A DNA stretch of 64,000 bases from Lactifluus volemus (lineage: Eukaryota > Basidiomycota > Agaricomycetes > Russulales > Russulaceae). Position 1 is the stretch's first letter, and each line of letters begins with the position of its first letter. Where the stretch lies: contig WTXI01000015.1 of NCBI GenBank assembly GCA_022376515.1, positions 62,001-126,000 on the forward strand. The letters run 5' to 3'. Below, one piece after another: positions 34,301 to 44,329 of this stretch. The notes below the pieces were generated by a model that was given only the letters and a program-made list of their open reading frames with translations, was not told the DNA's origin and did no database searches. The position numbers and the translations under genes are program-made.

Positions 34301-35636
34301 CTATCCCTGAAAAGCAACTCCCTTTTTCCTTGTCTCCGCCATGCCCCCACCAGCATAACCCGTGCCTTGAAAAGAGTATAAGAAACAGTAGGTCCAGGTC
34401 AGGTCAGTAGAAAGGACCCACCTTCCCGCTTGAGCTCGAGAATATCGCCTTCGGCCAGCGGCTTGTCGCATACAACGCATTGATTTGCTGGCCGCACAAG
34501 GGTATCAGTACATGTTTTACATGTCACATGTGAACATGGTTTCATAACTGATGGATTGGGCCCGTGTTAAAAGCGGTGCACCGACAGACACGGATGACGA
34601 ACAGATGACGTACCATATATTCGGACACTGTTTGAAAGTCCCTTCTGACATGAAGGGCACATAACATCATTTCCCTCGCCCTTTGATTTCGAGGCACTAT
34701 CATCCGTCGGTTGGGAGAGCGTTCGAGACGACCCGGGCTGCGAAGAAAAATTGACAGGGATGAGGTTCTTCAATCTACATCAAGGCCCATCAGGAGAGAG
34801 CAGTGCCAAAAATTCGAAACTTTACACAATCGGATGTGGTGGATTGCCACCACGACAGGTCGTTTGCAGCTTTACATCAGCGAGTGAAGAAGGGGGGCCA
34901 CTTGAGGTGTATGTCGGTGTTAATGAAGGCAACCAGAAGTCCGGCAGCTTGCTGCGCAACGCAGCAGCCTGCTCACGCTCAATCTGACGTAAAGCTGCTT
35001 CTTCTGCTTCTTGCGCCACCTTTTCTGCTGCTGTTGAATCAAACGCGAATTTACGTTTGGTCCCACGCCCTGAAAAAAAAAAGATGCGGTTTACGATAAG
35101 GGAGGCGAAAGACACGAAATGGGGGGACTGCTACCTTGCACCTCTGTGCCGGTGGTTGTGACCGCGGCGACAGCAGCCAATCCAAGCTGGCCCTTCTCAA
35201 ACTCGGCTAGCACACGTTCTCTGGCAGCTTCTTTTGCCCTCACTTTTTCTTGTTCCGCTTCCTTCTTGAGCGCTTCTAATCTCTCTTTCTGCCGCTTTAT
35301 GTCCTTCTTCTGTGCCACTGGACGAGTTTGACAAAGTGTGAAGGATCATTTCCGGAAAAGAAAACTCACAAAGGTCCGTATATGCACACTCTTTGCAAAA
35401 CAGGTGACCCTCTTGGCAAGCTACCGGATCCCGTGCTCGCTGCAAACATAAAGCACACGCATCGAACCTTCGCATGGACTCGTTACCGAGACGTTGCTGC
35501 AGAGATGGTACGATTGAATCGACGTGATATCAAGGCAGGGAAGTGAACGCACTCCTTTCGTTCCATATTCAAGCTTCTTGCGCTCTGCATACGAGAATAT
35601 TGAGGAGGCTGTATTATTCTTGCTGTGCTTGGTCAT
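34301..35636 (-). CDS. NOSIP-type RING/U-box protein
   Basis: Homologue of nitric oxide synthase-interacting protein, a nuclear ubiquitin-ligase-like protein linked in animals to the spliceosome and ciliary functions. The start reads MTKHSKNNTASSIFSYAERK. It continues FDACALCLQRARDPVACQE then GHLFCKECAYTDL (U-box-like half). A long charged coiled coil follows (VAQKKDIKRQKERLEALKKE), then DFWLPSLTPTY. The second RING-like half has NDVMCPSCQKGLSNSVRIYG, MKPCSHVTCKTCTDTLVRPA and NQCVVCDKPLAEGDILELK. The last exon ends GTGYAGGGMAETRKKGVAFQ, the usual NOSIP tail. Exon joints are short introns. The family call is firm. Confidence 0.88.
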
Positions 35637-36018
35637 TGTAAGTGATGATGGCTGGAAGCGGATCGCGGCCCGGATGTCGAACTCACCCTCGAATCCTATT
35701 CCGTCATTTGTTTACTATATGAGTTGATCCCAAGTCAATCATGGACATCCCTCTTCCGCGGACCTGTCACTTGTCCCTTGTCCTTGAAGACGTCTCGCTT
35801 GTACATAAGCCAGTTTTTTTAATCATGACTCTCAGGTTTTCCCATTCCCTATCCCCATCCCCATCCCGTGTCCGTCCGAAAAGTCAGACCGCGCTTCGTG
35901 TGAGTAACTACAGATTCTCACAGACTTAAGAGTGATGTGAGTCAACTAGCACCTCTCGCAACTCCCGTCTTTCCGTTGACAATCAGTAGTCCACGACGCA
36001 GAGCGTTGCCTCACTGAC
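35637..36018. other. Spacer, nothing seen
   Basis: 382 bp upstream of NOSIP and of the small secreted protein. No motif or repeat could be named. Confidence 0.4.
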
Positions 36019-36258
36019 ATGCGCGCATCGTTGCTTATTTTCTTGATATTCCTCTTCGTGACGAATGTCAAGGCTGCGGTTGTGAGAAATCACGCGCGAC
36101 TGGATAGAGGAGAACACAACGTTTCACCGCTGCAGCCCAATTCAAAGACGCGCACCTTCCTGACGACTCTAAATATTTTCTCACACCACCGCCCGGATAG
36201 TAAGAAGCCAGTATCTATCCCGTGGCGACGTCCTCGTCGCCCACATGCCCATCCATAA
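36019..36258 (+). CDS. Possible small secreted protein
   Basis: A 79-residue single-exon frame starting MRASLLIFLIFLFVTNVKAA, a credible signal peptide with cleavage after VKA. The mature part is basic and Pro-rich (SIPWRRPRRPHAHP near the end) and lacks cysteines, so it does not resemble a disulphide-rich effector. No paralogue is seen in the window. It could also be a chance frame. Confidence 0.4.
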   Translation: MRASLLIFLIFLFVTNVKAAVVRNHARLDRGEHNVSPLQPNSKTRTFLTTLNIFSHHRPDSKKPVSIPWRRPRRPHAHP

Positions 36259-36879
36259 TATGACAACGAGGGACGAAGTAGAAGACATTTCCTGTTATAA
36301 CGCTTGTAGACGATCATTTCCCCATCTTCCATAGACTCCATTGCTTCATTTATAGTCTTTGTACAAAGACGCCGTACTTTGGGACGAAGTCGGCCCCGAG
36401 GTCAAAACTGAAGCAGGGTGAGAATGTAATATTATAAAGAGATGGCGATGTACATCTCAAAGCCTCCTGGGCTGAATCACGTGCACACCATGTCGTCGTA
36501 TTCACCATAAATGTCGCAACCAACTATTTACTCTCAGAGTCCAAATGTAAAACCTGATGACCGCTTCTCCCATTGGATGGCTATGAGATCCCCCAGTAAC
36601 GTTGGAAAATGCCTCTCACTCAAGAAATTTATGCCATGCACCTCAACTCAGATGTCAGATCTCCATCATTATCGTTGACAGTACGAGTGATTTTATTCTA
36701 TATCATGTCGATCGGTTCTTACCTCCCAGAACGACGAGAGAGTGGTGTGTCTTGTGTACCTTGAAGATCTGGATGCGAATTTCCAGACCGTCCCAGTATC
36801 CTCCGAGTCCAAAAACATGCCGCTGAGGATCAAGGTCCAGAAGAACCGAACCTTCAAGGAATCCAATTAAGCAAGTAAT
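36259..36879. other. Gap before repeat unit 1
   Basis: About 620 bp. Only short frames with no motif are seen. It precedes the first of three large repeat units. Confidence 0.35.
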
Positions 36880-37199
36880 ACACTTTCTGGGTCCGAAAAA
36901 CGGGTGACATAAACGCTTAAAACTAAACCTTGAACTAAGCAATCATCGACTACCCGAATCTATGACCTGAAAAACAGGTATTGTGGGCTTGTACGATGCC
37001 GCAAATAGTCCTTGACTAAATATGCCTTTCTGGATGCTGCCTGCACCAAGAAAACTCGAAATTTATCAGTGCTAATAATGTGCAATTATTATAATACCAG
37101 TGGAGCGGGCCGATGAGGAAAATTGCAACGTGAGTTACGTGACTACTAGCTCACCTGGCCGTTCCTAGTAATATAGATTTCACGCTAGCGGGGTGGCTA

Positions 37200-37515
37200 G
37201 TCGCAATGGACTGATCCACCATGACGGACCCGAGTTTCCATCCATGCAGGCATCTTACAATCTCAGTTGGTAAAATCCCGAAAACTGATTGGTCAGTTGT
37301 TCCGTCAGAACCGAATCGATTGATGTTGCAAATCTCCCGTAGTCTGCGCGGTAGTTCAGTGCTTCCGATATATCGGCATAATTCTTCTCCAAGGCCTCAA
37401 GTATTACAAACTCGAGCTGTCTGGGTATAAAAACTGGGGCCACCCCCTTCTTCTCTCACCAACATTCATCACCCTTGAAGCGTTTTATCCTTTCACATTA
37501 CTTGCTCTGAACACA
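37200..37515 (+). promoter_or_regulatory. Conserved promoter of secreted-peptide gene 1
   Basis: Nearly the same 300 bp precede the peptide genes at 44911 and 47610. Shared features are TGATTGGTCAGTTGTTCC (containing an inverted CCAAT, ATTGG), the run CATAATTCTTCTCCAA, TATAAAAACTGGGGC at 37426, and a leader with CACCCTTGAAGCGTTTTATC. The TATA-to-ATG spacing is about 90 bp. The conservation exceeds what is needed for chance similarity and points to shared control. Confidence 0.7.
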
Positions 37516-37726
37516 ATGAGGTTTATGAAGACCATTTTGGCTCTCTCTTTTGCTGCTCTCGCTCTCGCTGCACCGACTCCACAGGACGGCCTTGCAGGCC
37601 CCGTGGCTGTAGAGAAGACAGTCGGCGGTACGTTCTGTTAGAACCCATGCCCGCCTGGTGCAAGCTTGACTGACCTAACATACAGGAGATTTAGATACCG
37701 TAATTAAGGAACTTGAGCTAGTTTAA
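37516..37726 (+). CDS. Small secreted peptide 1 (50 residues)
   Basis: Exon 1 (37516-37627) gives MRFMKTILALSFAALALAAP, a clear signal peptide, followed by TPQDGLAGPVAVEKTVG. The intron 37628-37685 starts GTACGTTCTGTTAGAACCCA, shared with the two paralogues. Exon 2 adds GDLDTVIKELELV and stops at 37726, for 50 residues in all. The intron phase is 1 in all three. Without splicing the frame ends four codons after exon 1. There are no cysteines and no CAAX end, so it is neither a typical effector nor a pheromone precursor. The mature peptide would be only about 30 residues with an amphipathic tail. Function unknown. Confidence 0.7.
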
Positions 37727-37858
37727 TAGGACCCACAAATCCACATAGTACAAGCGTGATTATCGCGCACGGTGGACTTTATGTCACCAGAGGCTGATAT
37801 CTTAGTTCATGGCTTTTGTATATCGGTTATGTCAGGGACCTAGGGTCCACCCTTCACG

Positions 37859-40142
37859 CCCAGTGAGAAGTGGATAGAATTAAATATGATCCGATCGAAT
37901 AAAATTGAATGACATGAATACGATTGATGTGAATTGATATAAAATGATAACAATAATATTAATTCGATTTCGTTGATAAAATTTGAATAGCGCTCGATCA
38001 CATTCAATCTCTCTATGAATTTTATTGAATACAAATGATTGAGTCACGAGATTTATTTCTCGATCGAAAGCAACTGATTAGAATTGAATGAACTGAATCG
38101 CGCACTGTTTATCCAGTTCATTGAACCTGCATCGAGTACTTACTGACCCAGGCACTGTCCTATTTGTGGTTGTTTGTCGTGCTACATCTATCGACTTCGT
38201 GTTGCGCGCTGATTCTGACGCATACATTTCTTCCCTCTTCCTCTCCTTCTCAATGTGTTCCTATTCTTTCCTCTGCTGCTCGTGAGGCCTGTATACTCTC
38301 CACAAGTTTTCGTGAGTGTCTCCCTTCCTACCTTCCTCATACCAGCATCATTTGGATCTTTTTTGGGGGGCTGCATCTTCGATCGAGCTTATAGCCGTGC
38401 TTTTCTCCCGTTGCATCCCCGGGCCAACGTGCTTCCTCTCCCCTCCTGCTCTGCCAGCGTGCCTCTCCTACTTACCGCCGCCACCACGACATCACTCACT
38501 GCCACCACCGTTGTCACCTGCCTCCTTTCCGGCCCTCCCATGCTGCTGCCGTCACGAAGAGATCACTAGAGCGAGCGACCTCCTCTTGACCTTGGCATCT
38601 CCATGCCCCTCCCTTCCCCTGGATGTCTCAGGTTCACCCAACGCCAAAACACTGCTGCGCTTGTGGTCAAGATCAACAAACAGAAATTGATCATGGAGCG
38701 TTTTCTTGTGTCTTTTTGGTGCAGAGCTCCCAGAGGCCGTCGTATTTTCGTATAACCTCATACACACCGATGGGAGAACCTAATCACCCCTCGCCCTTAT
38801 CAACTGGGCTCCAGCTTGTGAGACTAGCCTCCTCATTCTACATGCAAGTGCTTTACTGACTTTCAGAGCATGGTACTACACCAAGCTTCGTCGTTTGACC
38901 AATCGTGACTGCACTCACTGATCCGATTTTAGGTCGACATTGCCAAGATCTAGGAAGTGCGCGATGGCGCAGAGGGCCTGACAAAAAGTGTGCTCGAAGC
39001 TAAGTCGTTGTCCTGAATCAATGTCTGCGCAAGGACATTACGACTGATATCGGGGCACCCTAATACAGCGAGAACTTGAATTTTGTAGGTTACACAGAAA
39101 TGCAGGGTCCCCATCATAGCCATTTGTTTAATGTTTAGCACTTGAGCTCGTCTACCGATTCCCAGTGCGTATGACCAGCATCACACAGCTCCGATGGTCC
39201 TCACTCGACATTCCTAGACAGAAACCAATGTGCAGGGCTAGAGCACAACCACTGCTTGGTGTGCGATCCACATGAACAAAGTAGATCGGGTAGCCAAACT
39301 GGAATGGCCACGTGGTGGTGGTCTGGGTCGCCGCCGCGGTCACGTTGTCATTGGCAAGGTCAGCCCTTTGTTTCAAGGGATCCCATAGTTGACATGTTTC
39401 TTACACTCCGAGTCTTTGTTGATCATTAGAGCCATGTTTCCGAGGCTGATTTGGTCCACTGGGGTGATGCCTGTGCATTCAGTCTTTTCCTATTGTTTTT
39501 CTCGCCCTACCCTTTATGAACTCGAGAGCATTTAACAGCTTCCAATACAGGTAGATCACCAAACCCTCAAACCCACAAACGATGACGACGATGACGACCC
39601 TGACCTCACCATCGCTACTGCCGCCACCGCTGCCTTGTGGAGAGTCCCACGATGTCCCTGCCCTACATCTACCCCCCTCTTGCACTTCAGCAATCCAAGC
39701 GCATGCCATCGTGAGCTCGAGGCCGAGGAGCTCCCATGCCCACGCCCAGAACGGATGACAGGGACAAAGATGATGATGTGGAGGTGGTGGATCATTGACC
39801 GCAGTAGTCGGCTTTGCAGACACGGTGAGCACCAAGATGACTTGGATTGTTTGACGCGTGGCCACCTGGGGCAACGTGATTAGCATCGAGGGTAGAATAA
39901 AATTGAATAGAGCTGTAACCGTAAATAGACAATAAATGGGATTAATTCAATTATACCTGATTCAATTCTGATCAAGTGAATTCGGTCCGATCTGATCTGG
40001 TATTCAATTCGATTCAGAATAATTATAATGCCTTCAATTTTCCATTGAATTAAAATGGCTATTGTTCGGATTTTTGAATTAGACTGAATGGTTCAATTTT
40101 TTGCAGTTTACTCCGGATTACTACATTCCACTTCTCACTGGG
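37859..40142. mobile_element. 2,284-bp DNA transposon with 16-bp terminal inverted repeats
   Basis: The ends are CCCAGTGAGAAGTGGA (37859) and TCCACTTCTCACTGGG (40142), perfect 16-bp inverted repeats. The flanking CTTCACG occurs at 37852-37858 and again at 40143-40149, and only once at the empty site in unit 2 (near 45318). Both ends carry AT-rich tracts with many ATTGAAT/ATTCAATT motifs, like subterminal transposase-binding repeats. No frame inside resembles a transposase or a domain, so it is non-autonomous. The 7-bp target duplication and the CCCAGTG start do not fit one superfamily cleanly; hAT or KDZ-like relatives are possible. Confidence 0.88.
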
Positions 40143-41230
40143 CTTCACGTTGTCAACTTTTTGTTCTATGTGCCAGTGGGAATCTATTCTGTGATCATTT
40201 CATCGTAAACACCACACAGACAACATTAACTTTTGTGAGATGTCCTTGAAGTAAATGGCTGTGGTGAGTGTGGGACTTTTTATGATAGTAGGCGAGTACT
40301 AGTAATGTGAAGTTGTGAACCACTAGGCAATGCGAGGACACGGCGATGAGTCTAGGACCAAGATAATATTGAAGATAAATAAAGGGGCGAATCGTGAATC
40401 GTGACCACGTAACCACCAAGAGATAGTACTTTTTACGGTTACGGTCGCAAAATATACAGTACGGGGCTAGACGGTGATGATCCGTCATTATCATTCCAGC
40501 ACCGTCACCGCGTCACCGTAAGTGGCTGGGACAATGCCGGGCCGTGTGCAGCTCGTACTGCCCATTCATGTACAACGTGCATTCAGCAAGAGAGGTGACA
40601 AGTATTTTTTTTCCCCCTAATCTGTATTTGCATGAGCGACCCTGTACTGTATATATGCTATTCATCACCACAGGCTCGTAACTTGAGGTTCTATGCATGA
40701 ACCTGAACAGCGGAAGAGGGCGAGGATCCATCGGCGATGCGGCGGTTAACTCTCGGCAGGCCCCCCACCGCATGCTGAATCCGTGGTTTGCAAGAAAGGC
40801 TTCCTGAGCGGCCGGGGAGGCGGTGAGGAGCAAGTCTAAGCAATCAGTATAGGCTGAGTAATTAAAAACGTGCTCATACATGTGGCATGTTGGCATCATT
40901 TGGTGAGATGGAAAGCGGATGACGACGTAGAAGAGAGGGGCCGTGACCGTGGACAATCCCCCAGAGACGGATGCGGAACTGACACCTCGGACTCGTCAGA
41001 GAGCTGCGTCGTAGGATCGTGATAAGCCCAAGCTCGATACCAACGCATACCATGCTCCCAACAAGGCACCAGGGTGCGGCGTTGATGCTATGACGATACA
41101 AATAATCGGAAACCCCAGAATGTTAATGAAGAACCAACGTACCTCGGTATACAAAATACTAGTACCAACGAAGAAGAACAAGTGCCTGCAAGCTGCTGAT
41201 CATGACACGAAGTTCGGGCTTATAGCAAAG

Positions 41231-41589
41231 GCACGGAGGAAGAAGTCCTCGTGTTCAGGCACTCAAGGGGCATAAGGGACAGAACATTGGCATTGGAAAA
41301 TGACCCGGCGGCGCTGGGTGTCACGGCCTCTGGACGAGATGATGTTATCGTAGCGCCATTGATGTCATATTGGGACACTGCCCCGATAGGCCCTGAGTGA
41401 TGGTGTCGTGTCCGGAGATGAGACAGCAGTGAAGCCTTCCCTATCCAGACTCCAGAGGTTAAGACGTTGAGGTGCGAGCGTGATCCTGGACGATATCCAC
41501 TCCGAGGCTCTTTCGCCAATACCTAGCTTGAGAGCACAAGTAAATAAAAATCTGGGTCACAGAACTAGGGACATACAAGGATTTGACAT
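41231..41589. other. Gap between repeat unit 1 and the inverted repeat
   Basis: 359 bp. A minus-strand frame 41220-41519 is present but has no motif. Nothing can be named. Confidence 0.35.
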
Positions 41590-42265
41590 CCAGTGGAAGG
41601 AAGGTCCACGGCCCTGATCACCTCCTTTGACGTTCAGCACGGGGGTATGTGAGGACATAGACATAGGGAGGAGAGGGTATAAGGAAAAAAGGTACTTTTG
41701 ATGAGGAAAACATGGCGGCGAATTGGAATTTGGCAGAAGTGGGAGGAGGCTCTACTTGGTCACCGTTGACCACACCGTGGTGAGTCCGACTGTCCCAGTT
41801 GGCCACCTCTTTTTCCTTATTAGGTCGTATTAGTCCGTTTCCCTCCGACGCGATTCAGCATTGAGCAGCAACTTTGAATTTGGCAAGTGAAGTCAATCGA
41901 ATGTCACTCTTATACATGCGTGTTTGCTTTAGGCCTTCTGTTAACTTGCCTTCAGCCAGTCATGGCTCACCGCGACAGCCATGGCACTTGGGTCTTCTTA
42001 TCAGGCTGATGCACTGTATCGTTCCGACATCCCCAGCCTTGAAAGTTACCAACCTTCCTCGTTGGTTTGTTCGATGGACCTCCCGCTATTCTCTCTCATT
42101 TGTTGGCGAGACCTGGGCTGTAGGCCATCTGTCGCACAAATCGCACATTACCTCCAAATAATTCATCTGCCCGGTTGGAAGACAAGGTGATTACCCCTCC
42201 GTCGCGCACGAGATCACCGGAAGTGAGTGGACCGTATATCCACTTCCACCACTGTCGCGATTACA
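41590..42265. repeat. Inverted repeat, left copy
   Basis: Matches 46487-47165 in opposite orientation. Examples are CCTCCTTTGACGTTC, GGCGGCGAATT and TCCACTTCCACCACTGTCGCG at the far end. The content is a mix of short frames (for example MALGSSYQADALYR at 41981) that are not conserved in frame between the two copies. The unit may be a mobile element or a gene fragment; it is not recognised. Confidence 0.75.
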
Positions 42266-42704
42266 GAGTCAAGAACACCCACGCGGCTTGACACCACAGA
42301 GTGTGGCGTGAATACCCCATGTGGCCGCAGATTGAAGACCAAAACGTCCATAGACTTCCTTGCAGATACAGGCAAGTATCAATAAACACATGTTGCAATC
42401 GAATCCAAAATCACATCGCAATGGGGACCGTATCTTCACCACTTCGAGTCTCCATCTTGTGTTGTGGGCGGGCATTTATCAACACTTCTACTCTTGGCTC
42501 CGTCCCTGACTTTTCGGGGTGGTTTTTCAACACTTGCAATTCCTGCATTCGTTCTTCGACGGTTTGTATGCTTTCTGCGTCCACCACCGTAGCAGAATCA
42601 ACATCCGCTGGCATTCCAGGAGCGCATTCGTCATCCCTGGAAAAATACTGTGCATACCAGACTCGGTACTACTATGCGATAAGTAGATCACAAATTCTTG
42701 CTCT
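42266..42704. other. Gap with an unidentified minus-strand frame
   Basis: A minus-strand frame (about 42411-42665) reads MPADVDSATVVDAESIQTVE then ERMQELQVLKNHPEKSGTEP. It looks like genuine coding sequence but has no clear start or family. It borders the UVE1 fragment and may be part of another captured gene. Confidence 0.35.
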
Positions 42705-42865
42705 TAGCCTTCCGTCGCGTCCGCGCCGTGCTCGCCTTTTGTTGGTGACCTCCAACTGTGTCTGCCTGTTATTCTCCGATATCACCAGAGCCAGGTCATA
42801 AATTTGATACAGCTGCAAGACAGCTTATTCCTTGTCCTTGGCGTCGAACATCAGATCTATCCATT
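42705..42865 (-). pseudogene. Fragment of the UVE1 3' end
   Basis: Homologous to the last 160 bp of UVE1 at 48680-48845. The frame matches DAKDKE, AVLQLYQIYDLALVI and RRARRGRDGRLR after shifts, but a TAA interrupts it right after DAKDKE, and the true stop codon is lost. It breaks off near 42865 at CCATT. Confidence 0.8.
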
Positions 42866-43530
42866 GTACTTCATTTTTGTTTCAGTATCTTGACAGCGAA
42901 GAAAGGACATGCCGCAAATCACGCGGGAAAATGACGGACATAGAGCCCAAGTCAGGGTCTCCTATCTCAAGTTTCCCCGGTGTCTATTCATACACATGTA
43001 GCAGTCTCGCAGCGAGACCAAATGGACAGAGAATGCAAGAGCCCGAGTACAAGTACGGGCGAAAAATGGGATTGCATGTAAGTAGTGCCAGATCGGCGTA
43101 ACGTCGATTCAACGTCATATACTGTAGTAGAGAAGACGGTAATTACTACAACACGCATATGTACCCACGCCTCACGCCTTCATTATTTAGCCAGGACTCC
43201 CGAGTTTTGGCACTCATCATGTAAGACTGGAGCCGATGTCATCTTCAATATTATTGTCCTCGACTTTGTTGAGGTCGGGATCGCGAACTTACCACTTTCA
43301 ATTAGTAGGACTGTTTAGTACCGTGACATACGCTAGCTAGGACACTAGCGTATCATTCTTGCATTCTCCAGATGGATAGCCCTGACTTGATCCCCTTTAG
43401 TACATTCACTTGTCTGGCCATTAGGGCCATATCCTTCATCACTATTTGCGTACAGAGATCCCTTAGTTCTCGTGCTGACAACGCAGGAGTGTACTGAGAT
43501 TACCTTGTACTAATTGTCCCTTCAATTGTA
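42866..43530. other. Gap, nothing named
   Basis: 665 bp with short frames only. No repeat or motif was recognised between the UVE1 fragment and the decayed peptide copy. Confidence 0.35.
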
Positions 43531-43620
43531 CTATCGAGTATATCGTTCAAGACCTGGTCCAGGCCCGAGCCCTGTGGACTCGGAGAAGCGAGAGCCCAAG
43601 ACAGCCTTCATGAACACCAT
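43531..43620 (-). pseudogene. Decayed, inverted copy of the secreted-peptide gene
   Basis: On the minus strand the frame starts MVFMKAVLGSRFSESTGLGP. It aligns with the first exon of the peptide genes (ATGGTGTTCATGAAG against ATGATGTTTATGAAG) but lacks the Leu/Ala core of the signal peptide. It stops after 29 residues (TAG 43531-43533). The upstream side (43621-about 43918) still matches the conserved promoter, including CTGATTGGTCAGTTGTTC and TGGTGGTTCAGTGCTTCTG. It is a fourth family member, in opposite orientation, no longer coding a secreted peptide. Confidence 0.75.
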
Positions 43621-43918
43621 TGTGCTCACATGGAAGGATAACAGAGCACTTCAAGGGGTGATGACGTTGGGTGAGAATTATGTCAATATCAGAAGCACTG
43701 AACCACCATGCGGACTATGGGAGATTTGCAACGACGATCGACTCGGTTCAAGTTCTGAACAACTGACCAATCAGGCTGTATTACATTGTAACCATGCATG
43801 TGTTCTTTGCGATGGAATTTGGTGGAAATTCAATTCCGTCACGGTAGATCAGTCAATGGTGGAGAATCACTGGCAGTCTTCCAGTCCACTGTCAGTATCA
43901 TGTCAATGTATGGAGTGA

Positions 43919-44329
43919 CAAGCCACCCCACTAGCGTGAATGGAAATCAAATTACTAGGAATGGCTAGGTCACTTTGCGATTTTCCTGATGGCCTGCTCG
44001 ACACTGAATGCTACCTTCGGAAATGATATCTTACCAATAATACCAAATCATGAGCAAGACTCGAAAAATGTAGCGCTATGACGCTATCAGCCCCCAGTAG
44101 ATATGCCGCACTGCCACAGTTGAGAAGGACTACTGGTATCTCCGAAGTCAGATGTAGCACTCAGTGGTGTCAGTAAGGTTAAAGCGTCGGTCTACCCGGC
44201 TGAACTCTGGTGAATCACGAGGTCTTAGAATGGCTCGCTTAACCGTACCCGGTTCCATGACCCAAAAAATAACAGGTGACATAAACACGTACTTAGACGA
44301 AACAACGAACTACTGTACCCGAATTCATG
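43919..44329. other. Gap with minisatellite-like repeats
   Basis: At about 44230-44410 a motif of about 60 bp with TGACCCGAAAAAC...GGTGACATAAACGCGTAC occurs about three times in diverged form. A related pair lies at 36.89-36.98 kb. No gene is supported. Confidence 0.5.

Larger units (their letters stand above)
36880..41230. repeat. Direct repeat unit 1 (secreted-peptide unit), split by a transposon
   Basis: From about 36880 (GACATAAACGCTTAAAAC) to about 41230 this matches the units at 44.33-46.47 kb and, in part, 47.20-48.68 kb. It contains a conserved upstream region, the peptide gene at 37516 and a 3' region. Removing the 2,284-bp transposon leaves about 2.07 kb. The 3' part carries a hydrophobic minus-strand frame (41181 downward, VRWFFINILGFPIICIVIAS). 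A similar frame exists in unit 2 but is interrupted in both. The edges are approximate. Confidence 0.75.

Noticed and set aside
38164..39883. Several frames inside the DNA transposon
   Set aside because: None shows a transposase motif, an RNase H-like triad or consistent splice sites; they are low-complexity (Ser/Leu/Pro-rich).
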